A stretch of DNA of 64,000 bases from Stakelama pacifica (GTDB taxonomy: Bacteria; Pseudomonadota; Alphaproteobacteria; Sphingomonadales; Sphingomonadaceae). The stretch covers positions 434,001-498,000 of the forward strand of contig NZ_SNWD01000001.1 of NCBI RefSeq assembly GCF_004361835.1. Reading direction: 5' to 3'. The notes beneath the pieces were generated by a model. That model had not been told where the DNA came from, ran no database searches, and was given only the letters and a program-made list of their open reading frames with translations. Shown here piece after piece: positions 7,218 to 18,430 of this stretch. A program made the position numbers and the translations under genes. Within the stretch, counting starts at the first letter, position 1, and each line of letters begins with the position of its first letter.

Positions 7218-9035
7218 TCACTTCCTTCCGAACAGTTTCTCGACATCGGCCATGCCCAGCTTCACCCACGTCGGGCGGCCATGGTTGCACTGGCCCGAAT
7301 GCGGGGTTGCCTCCATTTCCCGAAGCAATGCGTTCATTTCCGCGACCGACAGCACCCTCCCCGCCCGAACCGATCCGTGGCACGCCATGGTGGCGGCGAC
7401 GTGGTCGAGCCGCTCTTTCAGGCTCAGTGCCTGATCATAAGCGGCAAGTTCATCGGCAACGTCGGTGACAAGGCCGGTGACATCGCCGCCGCCCAGCATC
7501 GCCGGAGTCGCGCGGACCAGCATCGCGCGAGGCCCGAAGCGCTCGAGTTCCAGCCCGAATTCGGCAAGCTCCGTTATTCGTGCTTCGAGGCGGTCACAGG
7601 CGCTTTCGTCCAGTTCGATGACTTCGGGCATCAGCATGGCCTGCGCTTTCACCCCGCTGCCCGCCATCGCGGCACGCATCCGTTCGAGCACGAGCCGTTC
7701 GTGCGCTGCATGCTGGTCGACGATGACCAGCCCGTCGGACGCCTCGGCGATGATATAGGTTTTGGCGACCTGTCCGCGCGCGACGCCCATCGGGAAGTCT
7801 GCGCCCGAGGGGACATGTGCGCTCGCCGTTTCGGCACGGGCCTGCGGCGCGGCGAAGAGATATTCGGGGCGTCGGTCAGCGACCGAGGAAAGTGTCTCAC
7901 CCTCGTAGCGGGGCATGGTCCATCCCGCCGGCGGAGGAGGCGAAGCGAAAAAGGACGGCGAACGCGCGGCTTCCTCCTGCTGGCGCCGCCGCACGTCCTC
8001 CTCGGTCTGCCAGGCGGCGAGCGCCGATTCGGCCGGACGCTGAACGCTGCGATGCCCCGCCTCGTCGAGCGCGCGGCGGATGCCGCTGACGATCAGACCG
8101 CGCGCAAGCTGCGGATCGCGAAAGCGAACCTCGGTCTTGGCGGGATGGACGTTCACATCGACTTCGCTCACCGGCAGATCGAGGAACAGCGCAACCACGG
8201 CATGACGATCGCGCGCGAGCATCTCAGCATACGCGCCGCGCACTGCGCCGGTCAGCAGCCGGTCCTTTACCGGGCGGCCATTGACGAACAGATATTGATG
8301 ATCTGCGACTCCCCGGTTGAAGGTCGGCAGACTCGCCACCCCGCCGAGCCGCATCTGACCACGTTCCAGATCGATCGCCACACTATTCTCGATGAGCGCC
8401 CGGTCGGTGAGTGCGGCGACGCGTTCAGGCCCCGTCTCGCCCTCCTGCACGCTCAGCACGCGACGCCCGTCATGCTCCACGCTGAAGGCGATATCGGGAC
8501 GCGCCATGGCGAGCCGGCGCATCACATCCATCGATGCGGCATATTCGCTGCGCGCCGAGCGCAGGAATTTGCGGCGGGCGGGCACGCGCGCGAACAGCGA
8601 CTCCACCCGGATTCTTGTGCCCGGCGGCAAGGCGGCGGGGCCTTCGCGCTCCAGCGTCCCGTTATCGACGATGCGCTGCCAGCCCTCTTCACCGCGCACC
8701 CGGCTTTCCAGCGTCAGCCGCGCGACACTGGCGATTGAGGGCAGCGCCTCACCGCGAAACCCCAGAGTGGTAACGGCGTCGATCGCATCATCGGGCAGTT
8801 TCGAAGTTGCATGGCGTTCCAGCGCGAGCGCCATTTCGGACGGAGACATGCCGCAACCGTCATCAGTCACCTCGATCAGGTCCGTGCCCCCGGCAGCGAT
8901 CCGGACAGCGATTCGACGCGCCCCGGCATCGATTGCGTTCTCAACGAGTTCTTTCAACGCACTGGCGGGTCTTTCCACCACCTCGCCTGCGGCTATACGA
9001 TTGACTAGATGCTCTGGTAGACGGCGTATTGACAT
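7218..9035 (-). CDS. mutL: DNA mismatch repair protein MutL
   Basis: 605 residues. The N-terminal GHKL ATPase shows ELVENAIDAGA (about 30-40), DDGCGM, GFRGEAL (about 92-98) and the GTRIRVESLF segment. The C-terminal region carries DQHAAHERLVLE, which fits the metal-binding endonuclease motif DQHA-x2-E-x4-E, and later CNHGRPT. So this MutL should nick DNA itself, as in bacteria without MutH. The start is ATG at 9033-9035 (MSIRRLPEHLVNRIAAGEVV); the frame stays open across mreB on the other strand, which is an antisense artefact. Divergent from mreB. Confidence 0.96.
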   Translation of the reverse strand: MSIRRLPEHLVNRIAAGEVVERPASALKELVENAIDAGARRIAVRIAAGGTDLIEVTDDGCGMSPSEMALALERHATSKLPDDAIDAVTTLGFRGEALPSIASVARLTLESRVRGEEGWQRIVDNGTLEREGPAALPPGTRIRVESLFARVPARRKFLRSARSEYAASMDVMRRLAMARPDIAFSVEHDGRRVLSVQEGETGPERVAALTDRALIENSVAIDLERGQMRLGGVASLPTFNRGVADHQYLFVNGRPVKDRLLTGAVRGAYAEMLARDRHAVVALFLDLPVSEVDVNVHPAKTEVRFRDPQLARGLIVSGIRRALDEAGHRSVQRPAESALAAWQTEEDVRRRQQEEAARSPSFFASPPPPAGWTMPRYEGETLSSVADRRPEYLFAAPQARAETASAHVPSGADFPMGVARGQVAKTYIIAEASDGLVIVDQHAAHERLVLERMRAAMAGSGVKAQAMLMPEVIELDESACDRLEARITELAEFGLELERFGPRAMLVRATPAMLGGGDVTGLVTDVADELAAYDQALSLKERLDHVAATMACHGSVRAGRVLSVAEMNALLREMEATPHSGQCNHGRPTWVKLGMADVEKLFGRK

Positions 9036-9185
9036 GCACGCCGCTGTAGCCCAAGCGGCGCCATCCCGCGACCCGATTGCGCCAATTTTCCGATGCCGGA
9101 CGATCACCGGCGCCGACCGGGTCCGAAGCGATGTTTGTGCGACCTTCCGACAGCCGGGCTGCTGCGGTAAAAGACGGAAAAATAG
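9036..9185. promoter_or_regulatory. Divergent promoter region mutL / mreB
   Basis: 150 nt between the two start codons must hold the promoters for the mutL and mre operons. I see no strong consensus -35/-10 pair and no clear operator. Confidence 0.4.
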
Positions 9186-10232
<1,047 letters not shown>

Positions 10233-10255
10233 CCCTTTAAGAAAGCGGGACAATA

Positions 10256-11155
10256 ATGGCGCCGCCAAGTAACCGGCGCCCGGGCTTTTCACGGCGGGCG
10301 CAATACCGGCGATTTATCGGCTATGTGATCGCGGCGACAGGCGTCGCGGTCGCTGCGGTTCTGATGCTGATTTCGACGCTGAGTCCCGGTGCGTTCAGCC
10401 CGCTACGTGGCGCTGCGCGCGATCTGACGACCCCCTTATCGTCCGGCATGGACACGGTACGCGGCTGGTTCGGTTCGATGACGGGTTCGATCGGCGAGCA
10501 TTTCGGCGCGGTGTCAGAAAATCGCCGGTTGAAACAGCAACTGGCCGATAGCCGCCGGCTTGTTCTTCAGGCCCGGACGCTGGGACGCGAAAACCGGCGG
10601 CTGCGCGCTTTGCTGCGCCTGCGCGATCGCAATCCCGACACGGTAGCGGTAGCACGGCTGGTCAGTTCCTCTGCAGGCAGCACGCGGCGCTATGCCGTAC
10701 TGAACGCGGGCAGCCGTCAGGGTGTGCGGCAGGGCCAGCCGGTACGCGGGCCGAACGGCCTGATCGGGCGAGTGCTCGAAACCGGGTTCAACAATGCGCG
10801 CATACTCCTGATCATCGATCCCGAAAGCGTGGTGCCGGTTCGTCGCACCCGCGACGGCATGCCGGCGATCATCGTCGGGCGCGGTGACGGGTTGGTCGAA
10901 GTGCGTGCTGCATCGGTCGCCAATGCACCGTTTCTTTCCGGGGATGTCTTCGTCACCTCGGGAACAGGCGGTATCTACCCGCCCAATATCCCGGTGGCGC
11001 GGGTGGTGCGCAACGCCTCCGACAGTTCGGTAGCGCGCGTATTTGCAAGCCCCGACACCGCCGATTTCGCCATGGTGCAGCAGGTATTCATGCCCGAAGC
11101 CCCGCCTGCCGCAGCGGGCGAGGCAATCCCGCAAGCGGGAGACGGCGACGAATGA
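10256..11155 (+). CDS. mreC: Rod shape-determining protein MreC
   Basis: 299 residues. A basic N-terminus is followed by one membrane segment (about residues 20-42), a periplasmic coiled coil (about 85-125) and the beta-rich domain with VLNAGSRQGVRQGQPVRGPNGLIGRV. MreC links MreB and PBP2 in the elongasome. The C-terminal tail is Ala/Pro-rich. Its stop overlaps the mreD start by 4 nt. Confidence 0.95.
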   Translation: MAPPSNRRPGFSRRAQYRRFIGYVIAATGVAVAAVLMLISTLSPGAFSPLRGAARDLTTPLSSGMDTVRGWFGSMTGSIGEHFGAVSENRRLKQQLADSRRLVLQARTLGRENRRLRALLRLRDRNPDTVAVARLVSSSAGSTRRYAVLNAGSRQGVRQGQPVRGPNGLIGRVLETGFNNARILLIIDPESVVPVRRTRDGMPAIIVGRGDGLVEVRAASVANAPFLSGDVFVTSGTGGIYPPNIPVARVVRNASDSSVARVFASPDTADFAMVQQVFMPEAPPAAAGEAIPQAGDGDE

Positions 11156-11664
11156 GCGGGTCGCTTTCCGCCGATATCGACCGCGCCGATCGCTGGCGCC
11201 GCGCCTATTGGCTTGCGCCCGTGACGGTGATGCTGGGATCGATGTTGACGCTGCTGCCCTTTGTGGCAACGATCCCGATCCTGCCGCCCTTTGGCCTGAT
11301 GATGCTGATCGGCTGGCGCCTGCTGCGCGCCGATCTGTTTCAGCCATGGTCTCCGCTGCTACTGGGTCTGTTTGACGATCTGATCAGCGGTCAGCCGTTC
11401 GGCAGCGCTATGTTCTTCTGGACCGCGTGCTATCTGACCGTGGATATGATAGACTCGCGGCTCGTTTGGCGGGATTTGTGGCACAACTGGGCGATCGGCG
11501 CCGGTGCGATCGGGATAACGCTGGTGGGTGAGCGCATCGTCAGCACCCCGCTTGTTGCCAATGTCGATATCGCCCTGCTGCTCCAGATCGTGGCGTCGAT
11601 TGCGCTGCTCCCGCTGGTGTTCCGGCTATGCGCGCACCTTGGCGGGCGCGGACAAAAGACATGA
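11152..11664 (+). CDS. mreD: Rod shape-determining protein MreD
   Basis: 170 residues, strongly hydrophobic with about five membrane segments, and the family signature region around LLLGLFDDLISGQPFGSAMFFW (about 60-82). Inner-membrane elongasome component. Coupled at both ends: ATGA overlap with mreC and with mrdA. Confidence 0.93.
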   Translation: MSGSLSADIDRADRWRRAYWLAPVTVMLGSMLTLLPFVATIPILPPFGLMMLIGWRLLRADLFQPWSPLLLGLFDDLISGQPFGSAMFFWTACYLTVDMIDSRLVWRDLWHNWAIGAGAIGITLVGERIVSTPLVANVDIALLLQIVASIALLPLVFRLCAHLGGRGQKT

Positions 11665-13703
11665 ATCGTCCATTCAAGATCGTTACCGAAGCAGCACAAT
11701 CCTTTAGTTTTTCCCGTCGGGCGACAATGCTGGGGCTGGGTCAGGGCGCGGTCGGTCTGGTGCTCGCCGGGCGGATGGCCTGGCTGTCGGTCGCCGAAAA
11801 CCAGCATTACAAGCTGTTATCCGAAAGCAACCGGGTGAATATGACGCTCATCCCGCCGCGGCGCGGCTGGATCGTCGACCGTCACGGCGCACCGATTGCC
11901 GATAACCGCACCGATTTTCGTGTCGATATCATTCCCGACCGGCTGGAGCATAAGGAGCAGACCTTGTCGCTCCTTTCGCATCTGCTCGCACTGACCGCCG
12001 ATGATCTTGATCGTATTCAGACCGATCTGAAGCGCGCTGCGGGGTTTCAACCGGTTCAGGTCGAGCAGAATCTCGACTGGGAGCGTTTCGCGGCGGTCAG
12101 CGTGCGCATTCCCGAAATGCCCGGCGTTGCGCCGACCCGCGGATTTGCGCGAAACTATCCGCTGGGTGCGGCGGTCGCGCATCTGGTCGGCTATGTCGGC
12201 GCCGCTTCCGCCGAGCAATATGAGAAGGAGAAGAATCCCCTTCTCGTCACACCGGGTTTCAAACTCGGCAAGGACGGCCTTGAAAAGACACTGGAAGATC
12301 GGCTGCGCGGCAAGCCGGGCGCGAAGCGGATCGAGGTGACGGCGCGCGGCAAGCTGGTGCGCGAGCTTGCCACCCGGCCTGATATACCGGGGCAAACGGT
12401 ACGCCTGACCATCGATGCGGGGTTGCAGGAATATGCCGCGCGGCGGCTTGGCCCCAATTCGGGATCGGTGGTGGTGCTCGACACGCTCACCGGCGATATG
12501 CTCGCCATGGTGTCGATGCCGGCCTATGATCCCAATAGTTTTTCGCAGGGCATCGGCCGGATGGAATGGAAGATGCTGTCGGAAGACGACCATGTTCCGT
12601 TGATGAACAAGGTATTGCAGGGGCTTTATCCCCCCGGTTCTACGGTAAAGCCGATGCACGGGCTTGCGCTGTTGCAAAATGGTGTCGATCCCGACCGGAC
12701 CGTATTTTGCGGCGGTGTGCTGCAGGTCGGGCGCGGCCGCTTCCATTGCTGGAAGCGCGGCGGCCACGGCGCGATCAACATGCACCGCGCGATTCCGCAA
12801 AGCTGTGACATCTATTTCTATCAGATGGCGCGCGAACTCGGCTATGACCGCTTCGCCCCGACGGCGCGGCAAATGGGGCTTGGCGCGCAATATGATCTGC
12901 CCTTCGTCTCGCAATATTATGGCACGGTGCCCGACAGCGCGTGGAAGGAAAAGAAATACGGCAAGCCCTGGACGGTCGCTGACTCGATCAACGCATCGAT
13001 CGGTCAGGGCTATCTGCTGGTCAACCCGATGCAGCTCGCAGTCATGGCAGCCCGTCTGTCGAGCGGGCGCGAGATCGTTCCGCGTATCCTGCTCGATCAG
13101 CCGCACCGCCCCGCCGCATCGCTCAACCTCGATCCGGAACATATCCGGGTAATTCGTGAAGCCATGTGGTCGGTGGTCAATCATGGCGGTACCGGCGGCG
13201 GTGCGCGCATGTATGTCGACGGCGTCGATATGGCGGGGAAGACCGGCACGGCGCAGGTACGCCGGATCACCATGGCAGACCGCCGGGCCGGGCGAACCGG
13301 CAATGCCAGTTTCCCATTCAAGCTTCGCGATCATGCGCTCTTCGTCGGTTTCGCGCCTGCCGATAATCCGCGCTATGCCTGTTCGGTCGTCATCGAACAT
13401 GGTGGCCACCTCATCACCAATCAGGATGCTCCGCAAACGGCTGCTGATGTGATGACCTATATGTTCGACCGCGACCTTGCCATGAAGCGTCTGCTTGCGG
13501 CGGAAGAGACCTGGGGCGGCGATATCGCCACCCGCATGGCAGCGAAGCGTGCGGCGTTCATGGCTGCGCAGAACGCGCCCGTCCCTCCCCCGCCGGAAGA
13601 TGTCGACAGCGCGCGCAGCAATGTGGTGGAGGCGGCGGCCACGACTGACCGCACTGCCGCGCCCAATGCCGCCGCCGAAGGATCGCCGGAGGATGGCGAG
13701 TGA
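11661..13703 (+). CDS. mrdA: Penicillin-binding protein 2, peptidoglycan transpeptidase
   Basis: 680 residues with one N-terminal membrane segment (about 30-52). The dimerisation domain follows with RRGWIVDRHGAPIADN. The transpeptidase domain has the nucleophile in PPGSTVKPM (SxxK, about residue 328), the DSINASIGQG region and KTGTAQV (about 523-529). It cross-links peptidoglycan during elongation. A C-terminal low-complexity tail of about 60 residues is poorly conserved. The ATG at 11661 overlaps the mreD stop by 4 nt; an earlier in-frame codon at 11628 is unlikely. Confidence 0.95.
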   Translation: MNRPFKIVTEAAQSFSFSRRATMLGLGQGAVGLVLAGRMAWLSVAENQHYKLLSESNRVNMTLIPPRRGWIVDRHGAPIADNRTDFRVDIIPDRLEHKEQTLSLLSHLLALTADDLDRIQTDLKRAAGFQPVQVEQNLDWERFAAVSVRIPEMPGVAPTRGFARNYPLGAAVAHLVGYVGAASAEQYEKEKNPLLVTPGFKLGKDGLEKTLEDRLRGKPGAKRIEVTARGKLVRELATRPDIPGQTVRLTIDAGLQEYAARRLGPNSGSVVVLDTLTGDMLAMVSMPAYDPNSFSQGIGRMEWKMLSEDDHVPLMNKVLQGLYPPGSTVKPMHGLALLQNGVDPDRTVFCGGVLQVGRGRFHCWKRGGHGAINMHRAIPQSCDIYFYQMARELGYDRFAPTARQMGLGAQYDLPFVSQYYGTVPDSAWKEKKYGKPWTVADSINASIGQGYLLVNPMQLAVMAARLSSGREIVPRILLDQPHRPAASLNLDPEHIRVIREAMWSVVNHGGTGGGARMYVDGVDMAGKTGTAQVRRITMADRRAGRTGNASFPFKLRDHALFVGFAPADNPRYACSVVIEHGGHLITNQDAPQTAADVMTYMFDRDLAMKRLLAAEETWGGDIATRMAAKRAAFMAAQNAPVPPPPEDVDSARSNVVEAAATTDRTAAPNAAAEGSPEDGE

Positions 13704-14821
13704 CCGGGCCGGGTTTCGTACCGACGCCGGTCGCGCAACTTCCCTGGAAAATCACGCTGCTGGTCTTTGCGATCGGCGCGTTCGGACTGGTCGTACTCTA
13801 TTCAGCGGCGGGCGGCAGCGTATCGCCCTGGGCCGAGCGGCAGGCGACAACCTTCTTCGCCTTTCTGGTGATGGCGCTCATCATGTCGCGTTTCCCCGAA
13901 AGCCTTTGGAAAAACGCCGCCTTTCCCGTTTACGGCATATTGATGGTGCTGCTGGTGCTGGTCGAGGCACTGGGCGCGGTACGCGGCGGTGCGCAGCGAT
14001 GGCTCGATCTGGGCTTTATCCGGTTGCAGCCCTCGGAACTGATGAAGCCGGCCATCGTACTGGCGACCGCCCGTTTCTATTCGATGCTGCCGGTCCGCGA
14101 GATTCGCCGCTTCGGTGCAATCTGGCCTGCGGCATTGCTGATCGGCCTGCCCGCCGGGCTGGTGATGATGCAGCCCGATCTCGGCACCGCGCTGATGATT
14201 ACCTTCGGCGGGATCACGGTCATGTTTCTGGCCGGCATCCCCCTTCGTCTGTTCATCGGCGGGGCGCTGGCGGTCGCGGTCGCCATTCCGGTCGCGTTCA
14301 GCACCCTGCTCCACGATTATCAGCGCAAGCGCGTGCTGATCTTTCTCGACCCCGAAAGCGATCCGCTGGGGGCCGGCTATCATATCAGCCAGTCGAAGAT
14401 CGCGATCGGATCGGGCGGCATTTTCGGCAAGGGCTTTCTGCACGGCACGCAAAGCCATCTCGATTATCTTCCCGAAGGCCATACCGATTTCGTGTTCGCA
14501 ACCATGGCGGAAGAATGGGGACTGATCGGCGGATGCCTGCTGATCCTGGCCTTCATGCTGCTGGTGCGCTGGGGCGTGGGGGTCGGCATCCGCGCGCAGA
14601 GCCGTTTCTCCCGGCTGGCGGCAGCCGGTCTTTCCACCACCATCTTCTTCTATGTCGCGATCAATCTGGCGATGGTGATGGGGCTGGCGCCCGTGGTAGG
14701 CATTCCCCTGCCGCTGGTCAGCTATGGCGGATCGGCGCAGCTCACCATCATGCTGTGCATCGGAATGCTGATGTCAATCGACCGCGCAAACCGCTCCGCG
14801 ACCAGAACCGAAAGAATCTGA
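13700..14821 (+). CDS. rodA: SEDS peptidoglycan glycosyltransferase RodA
   Basis: 373 residues with about ten membrane segments. Recognisable SEDS features are RGGAQRWLDLGFIRLQPSELMKPA (about 95-118), QPDLGTAL, LPEGHTDFVFATMAEEWGLIGG (about 255-276) and the C-terminal PLPLVSYGGSA. RodA polymerises glycan strands with PBP2. The start is GTG at 13700 in a GTGA overlap with mrdA. Last gene of the mre operon. Confidence 0.96.
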   Translation: MTGPGFVPTPVAQLPWKITLLVFAIGAFGLVVLYSAAGGSVSPWAERQATTFFAFLVMALIMSRFPESLWKNAAFPVYGILMVLLVLVEALGAVRGGAQRWLDLGFIRLQPSELMKPAIVLATARFYSMLPVREIRRFGAIWPAALLIGLPAGLVMMQPDLGTALMITFGGITVMFLAGIPLRLFIGGALAVAVAIPVAFSTLLHDYQRKRVLIFLDPESDPLGAGYHISQSKIAIGSGGIFGKGFLHGTQSHLDYLPEGHTDFVFATMAEEWGLIGGCLLILAFMLLVRWGVGVGIRAQSRFSRLAAAGLSTTIFFYVAINLAMVMGLAPVVGIPLPLVSYGGSAQLTIMLCIGMLMSIDRANRSATRTERI

Positions 14822-14911
14822 TTTTTTGGTTTGCATTCCCAAAAAAGCGGTGCTAACCGCGCCACTCCAATGCGGCGGCGGGCTCCAACACCCGCTCTGA
14901 ACGCCCCGGAT

Positions 14912-14987
<76 letters not shown>

Positions 14988-15049
14988 AAAACACAGCTGG
15001 ATCAGTTACTTGATCCACCCCAATAGGGGGTATTTCATAACGCTGTGCG

Positions 15050-15071
15050 GCTAGGTAACGGGCTAGGTAAC
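15050..15071 (+). repeat. Two tandem GCTAGGTAAC boxes near the left end
   Basis: GCTAGGTAAC occurs at 15,050-15,059 and again at 15,062-15,071. The 8-mer TAGGTAAC also occurs, inverted, at both positions near the right end, so these are candidate arm-type sites for the integrase or an excision factor. The surrounding 14,988-15,157 stretch holds no gene. Confidence 0.5.
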
Positions 15072-15157
15072 TTCGTATAGATTGGGGCCGCGCGGCGGAT
15101 GGGGTCGACCGACAGGCCGGTTTCATCGGCTATATGGCGGGGCGCGGCCCAAGGTCG

Positions 15158-17584
15158 CTACCGGCCAAACCCCCGGCTTGCGCGATAGGAATCGCTTTTC
15201 GCCTTCTCCGAAATTCCCGCTTGCGTGACCCGCGCCGAGCCGCTGATGATCCGCGCATCAAGCAGCTCATCGCGCAGCCTGATTTCCATCACGCCACCTT
15301 CGCGCCTCCCGGCCTGGCCAGCGCGACGATCTGGCGTGGCACTCGCCATGCCCCCGACCGTGACCCACTCCCGGCCATGCTCCCCAACTTCATAGGTTCG
15401 ACCGGGCACCATCGGCCCGCCATTCGCGCGCGGCGTCGAGATGCCGCCGACGCTGTAGGTGCGGGTTGCCGGTTTGAAGCTGCCGCCCAAAAGGCTCGAC
15501 ACCTGCCCGACAAGGTCAAGTACAGTTTGCAGCGCGCCAAGGATGTCGCCAGATTTGATATTGGACACCAGCCCTTTGAGTGAGCCGGTAACGTCGCGCG
15601 CCATGTCGGCAAAGCCTGCCTTCATGTTATCATTCGCTGCGGCCACGCGCTGCCATTCCTCGTTTACGCTATCCGCGACTGATTTCACGCCTTCGGTCAA
15701 GACGCTCGAATCGCTATTGTCCGCCATCCATTGGTCGATCGCGTGCGAAGGGTCACCGCCTCCCATATACTCGCGCCGCAATCGTGTCTGTGCTTCGCTG
15801 GTTTCGTCCTCAGTCCACCCGGCCTTGCTCGCATAAGTGGTCAGGTTTGCAAGATCGCGCTTGAACTGGTTGAACTTCGCCTGATCGGGGAACAGCCGAT
15901 CAAGGATCGGGGCGACCTGCTCTTGCAAGTCGCCGAACGCATTGCCGGTTTTTTCGGTCGCATCGCGCGCCACGTTGACCATATTGCCTTGCAGCCGCGC
16001 CATGTGATCGCCGATCGCATCGACCATGTCGGGGATGTAGCTATGCCCGACAACCTTGTCATAAAGGTCGAAAAACCAACCGCCCACCGCCTTGAGCTTG
16101 CCGTGCAGCCATGTCCACACGGCCCCCAGGCGGTCCTGCACCCAGGTCTTCACGCCTGCATAGAGTGCGCGCATGGATTTGATCGCGCCCGGTGCAAGGG
16201 CGCGCAGCACGTCAAGCGCGCCGATGATCCCATCGGCTACGGTCTTCTTGGCATAGTCCCATGCTTCACCCCAGCGCCCATGCAGCAGCGCCGCCACCAC
16301 GTTGATTACGTCCGAGATTTGCTGAAAGGTCGTGGCGACGATCACGCCTGCCGCCTTAACGATCGAGATGACCGCGGGGCCGAACTGCTCCCACAAGTCC
16401 TTTACCGACGCGACAGCGTGCGAAACCGTGTCGGTCAGCAGGTCGCCAAATGGTCCGTTCCACAATGCGAGCGCCGCCGCCTTCAACGCTTCGAAGGTCG
16501 CCACCACGGTCGGGCCGAACGCTTGTTGGAGTGTCTCGCCCAACTGGCGAAGCGCGGGGCCGATGGTGTCCCAATTCTTCCACGCCAGATAGACCGCCCC
16601 CGCCGCTGCCGCGATGGGCAACAACAAGCCTCCCAGCGTCGTCAGGACGCCTGCCAGGCCTGCACCACCGAACCCAGCAAGCAAAGGCGCGGCGATCTGC
16701 ACCAGCCCGCCAAGCCCGACCAGAACTGGCCCCAGCGCAGCAGCGAGAGCCGCGCCGCCAACAACAACCGCCCTCATACCCGGTGAAAGGTCATTGAAGA
16801 CGTTGAGCACCTTTGTCGCCATGTCCGTGAAGACAGGCAGCACTTCGAGCGCCAGCGCGCCCACCTGTTCCTGAAACTCGCGCCACGCATCGACGGTATC
16901 GCTGCCGGGGGCCGCATCACGTGCCGCCTGCGCTGCGCCGCCATATTGCTTTTCCAGCTCGGTAAGGATCAAATTTTGCGCGCTGGCTGCATCGCCCGCC
17001 GCCATCATGGCCTTTACCTGCGCGGTCTGCTCTTTCGTGAAAGACACGCCTACCCGCGACAATGCGGTCAGCCCCTTCACCGGATCGTTGAGCGCCTTGC
17101 CAAGCTGGATAGCGGAGCTTTTCAGGTCCTGATCCAATCGCGTCGACAGATCCACCGCAACTTGCTGCGCACGCGAAAACGCACTGCCCGCGACATTTCC
17201 GAAGGTCAGCAGGTTCGCGGTTACGTCCTTCAAAATGTCTTTGTCGTTGAAGCTGGAGGTATGCTCCAACTGCTTCGCCATCTCCTGCAACTGCCCGGAC
17301 GTATAGCCCGCGACTGGCCCCATTGATTTGAGTGCAGAATCGACCTGCGCGATGGCCTCGCTTGCCTTCGTCGCTGCCGGGATCGCCTTTGCCATTAGCG
17401 CCGCGAATGGTGCGGTCAGGCCGATCGACATGGTGGTGCCGAGGCTCTGCATCTTTGCGCCCACCGCCCGAAACCGCTTTTGCGTGTCGAGCAACTGGCG
17501 CTGCGCATCCGAGAGCCCTTTTTTGAACCGGGCGGTGCCCAGCGTGAGGTCAACGTTCAGCGAACCGATTTTGGCGCCTGCCAT
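15158..17584 (-). CDS. Phage tail tape measure protein
   Basis: 808 residues starting MAGAKIGSLNVDLTLGTARFKKGLSDAQRQL, the usual tape measure N-terminus with a following coiled coil (about 20-50). Hydrophobic stretches lie around residues 275-345 and the rest is helical, with a Gly-rich C-terminal region. Tape measures set siphovirus tail length and occupy the tail lumen. It is the last gene before the tRNA; tail tip genes normally found after it are absent. The start lies 3 nt after the gp10-like gene. Confidence 0.85.
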   Translation of the reverse strand: MAGAKIGSLNVDLTLGTARFKKGLSDAQRQLLDTQKRFRAVGAKMQSLGTTMSIGLTAPFAALMAKAIPAATKASEAIAQVDSALKSMGPVAGYTSGQLQEMAKQLEHTSSFNDKDILKDVTANLLTFGNVAGSAFSRAQQVAVDLSTRLDQDLKSSAIQLGKALNDPVKGLTALSRVGVSFTKEQTAQVKAMMAAGDAASAQNLILTELEKQYGGAAQAARDAAPGSDTVDAWREFQEQVGALALEVLPVFTDMATKVLNVFNDLSPGMRAVVVGGAALAAALGPVLVGLGGLVQIAAPLLAGFGGAGLAGVLTTLGGLLLPIAAAAGAVYLAWKNWDTIGPALRQLGETLQQAFGPTVVATFEALKAAALALWNGPFGDLLTDTVSHAVASVKDLWEQFGPAVISIVKAAGVIVATTFQQISDVINVVAALLHGRWGEAWDYAKKTVADGIIGALDVLRALAPGAIKSMRALYAGVKTWVQDRLGAVWTWLHGKLKAVGGWFFDLYDKVVGHSYIPDMVDAIGDHMARLQGNMVNVARDATEKTGNAFGDLQEQVAPILDRLFPDQAKFNQFKRDLANLTTYASKAGWTEDETSEAQTRLRREYMGGGDPSHAIDQWMADNSDSSVLTEGVKSVADSVNEEWQRVAAANDNMKAGFADMARDVTGSLKGLVSNIKSGDILGALQTVLDLVGQVSSLLGGSFKPATRTYSVGGISTPRANGGPMVPGRTYEVGEHGREWVTVGGMASATPDRRAGQAGRREGGVMEIRLRDELLDARIISGSARVTQAGISEKAKSDSYRASRGFGR

Positions 17585-17587
17585 GCC

Positions 17588-18028
17588 CTATCCCTTCGCC
17601 GCGCGCGCCGCGACGCGCTGTGCCGTGCGATCAATTTCATCGGCCAGGTCGTCCATGACGCGGGCCAAAACGAGGTTGGAAGTGGTGTCCCAAGCAGGAC
17701 GCATGAACGGCTGCGCGGGCGCACGAACCGTCCCGAACTCATTGGGCACCGCCTCGCGATCCGCTGTTCCCGCAAAGACCCGAACCCCATCGGGCGGGTC
17801 GCGCCGCGCTTCTCTGCGAGCGTTTCCGGTCAGCTTTGTGCCGATTGTGATGCTGTCGCGCAGATTGCCGGACGCAACAGGGGCAAGGCGCTTGGCTTCG
17901 GTCACGAACGGTTCCAGTGCGCGCGTGGCGACGCGGCGGAGCAAGGCCCGCTCGGTCGATTTGCTGAACTTGGCCAATGCCGCGTCCAGCTCTTTGAACC
18001 CGCTAAGCTCTACCGCGTCGCCAGCCAT
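17588..18028 (-). CDS. HK97 gp10-like head-tail/tail component
   Basis: 146 residues. The layout matches HK97-gp10 family proteins: GFKELDAALAKF near the N-terminus, LAPVASGNLRDSI (about 50-62), and EFGTVRAPAQPFMRPAWD (about 97-114). These proteins act at the head-tail junction or tail completion. TAATG overlap with the preceding gene shows translational coupling. Confidence 0.75.
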   Translation of the reverse strand: MAGDAVELSGFKELDAALAKFSKSTERALLRRVATRALEPFVTEAKRLAPVASGNLRDSITIGTKLTGNARREARRDPPDGVRVFAGTADREAVPNEFGTVRAPAQPFMRPAWDTTSNLVLARVMDDLADEIDRTAQRVAARAAKG

Positions 18029-18360
18029 TATGCGGCTTCGGCCTTGCCGCCCTGCATCATGCGCCGCACGGATTCCCCGATGACGCCGACGGCCTCTTCC
18101 AAACCGATTTCGGCGATAATTTCACCTGCCTCGGTTTCGCTATAGACGTTCTCCGCGTCCGACAGGCCAAGCGTGAAAAGATAGCGAACCGTGGAAAGGC
18201 GTGGGTTTTCGCCCAGCTCCTGCACGATGGCATGGAAGCTACCGCCGAACTTGGCTTCGGCTTGGCAGCATTCGTTGAGACCAATTTTGAATGGCAGGCT
18301 TTTGCCATCGTGTTCGATCATGATGGGTTGAATCCCAGGCTTCTTGCGCGGGGTAGGCAT
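18028..18360 (-). CDS. Tail assembly chaperone-like protein
   Basis: 110 residues, mostly helical. The position two genes before the tape measure and the pattern IMIEHDGKSLPFKIGLNECCQAEAKFGGSF resemble phage tail assembly chaperones of the kind also found in gene transfer agent clusters. AAGGAG lies 8 nt before the ATG. The assignment rests on weak similarity from memory plus context. Confidence 0.5.
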   Translation of the reverse strand: MPTPRKKPGIQPIMIEHDGKSLPFKIGLNECCQAEAKFGGSFHAIVQELGENPRLSTVRYLFTLGLSDAENVYSETEAGEIIAEIGLEEAVGVIGESVRRMMQGGKAEAA

Positions 18361-18430
18361 GATGGATGCTCCTTATCGACGGGAAAAGGCGGGGCGACAG
18401 CGAAGCGATTGTTGCTGCCGCCCCTTGGGG

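Noticed and set aside
7218..7383. Upstream in-frame extension of the DUF4336-like gene into mutL
   Set aside because: The ATG at 7,215 has a strong ribosome site and gives the expected N-terminus.
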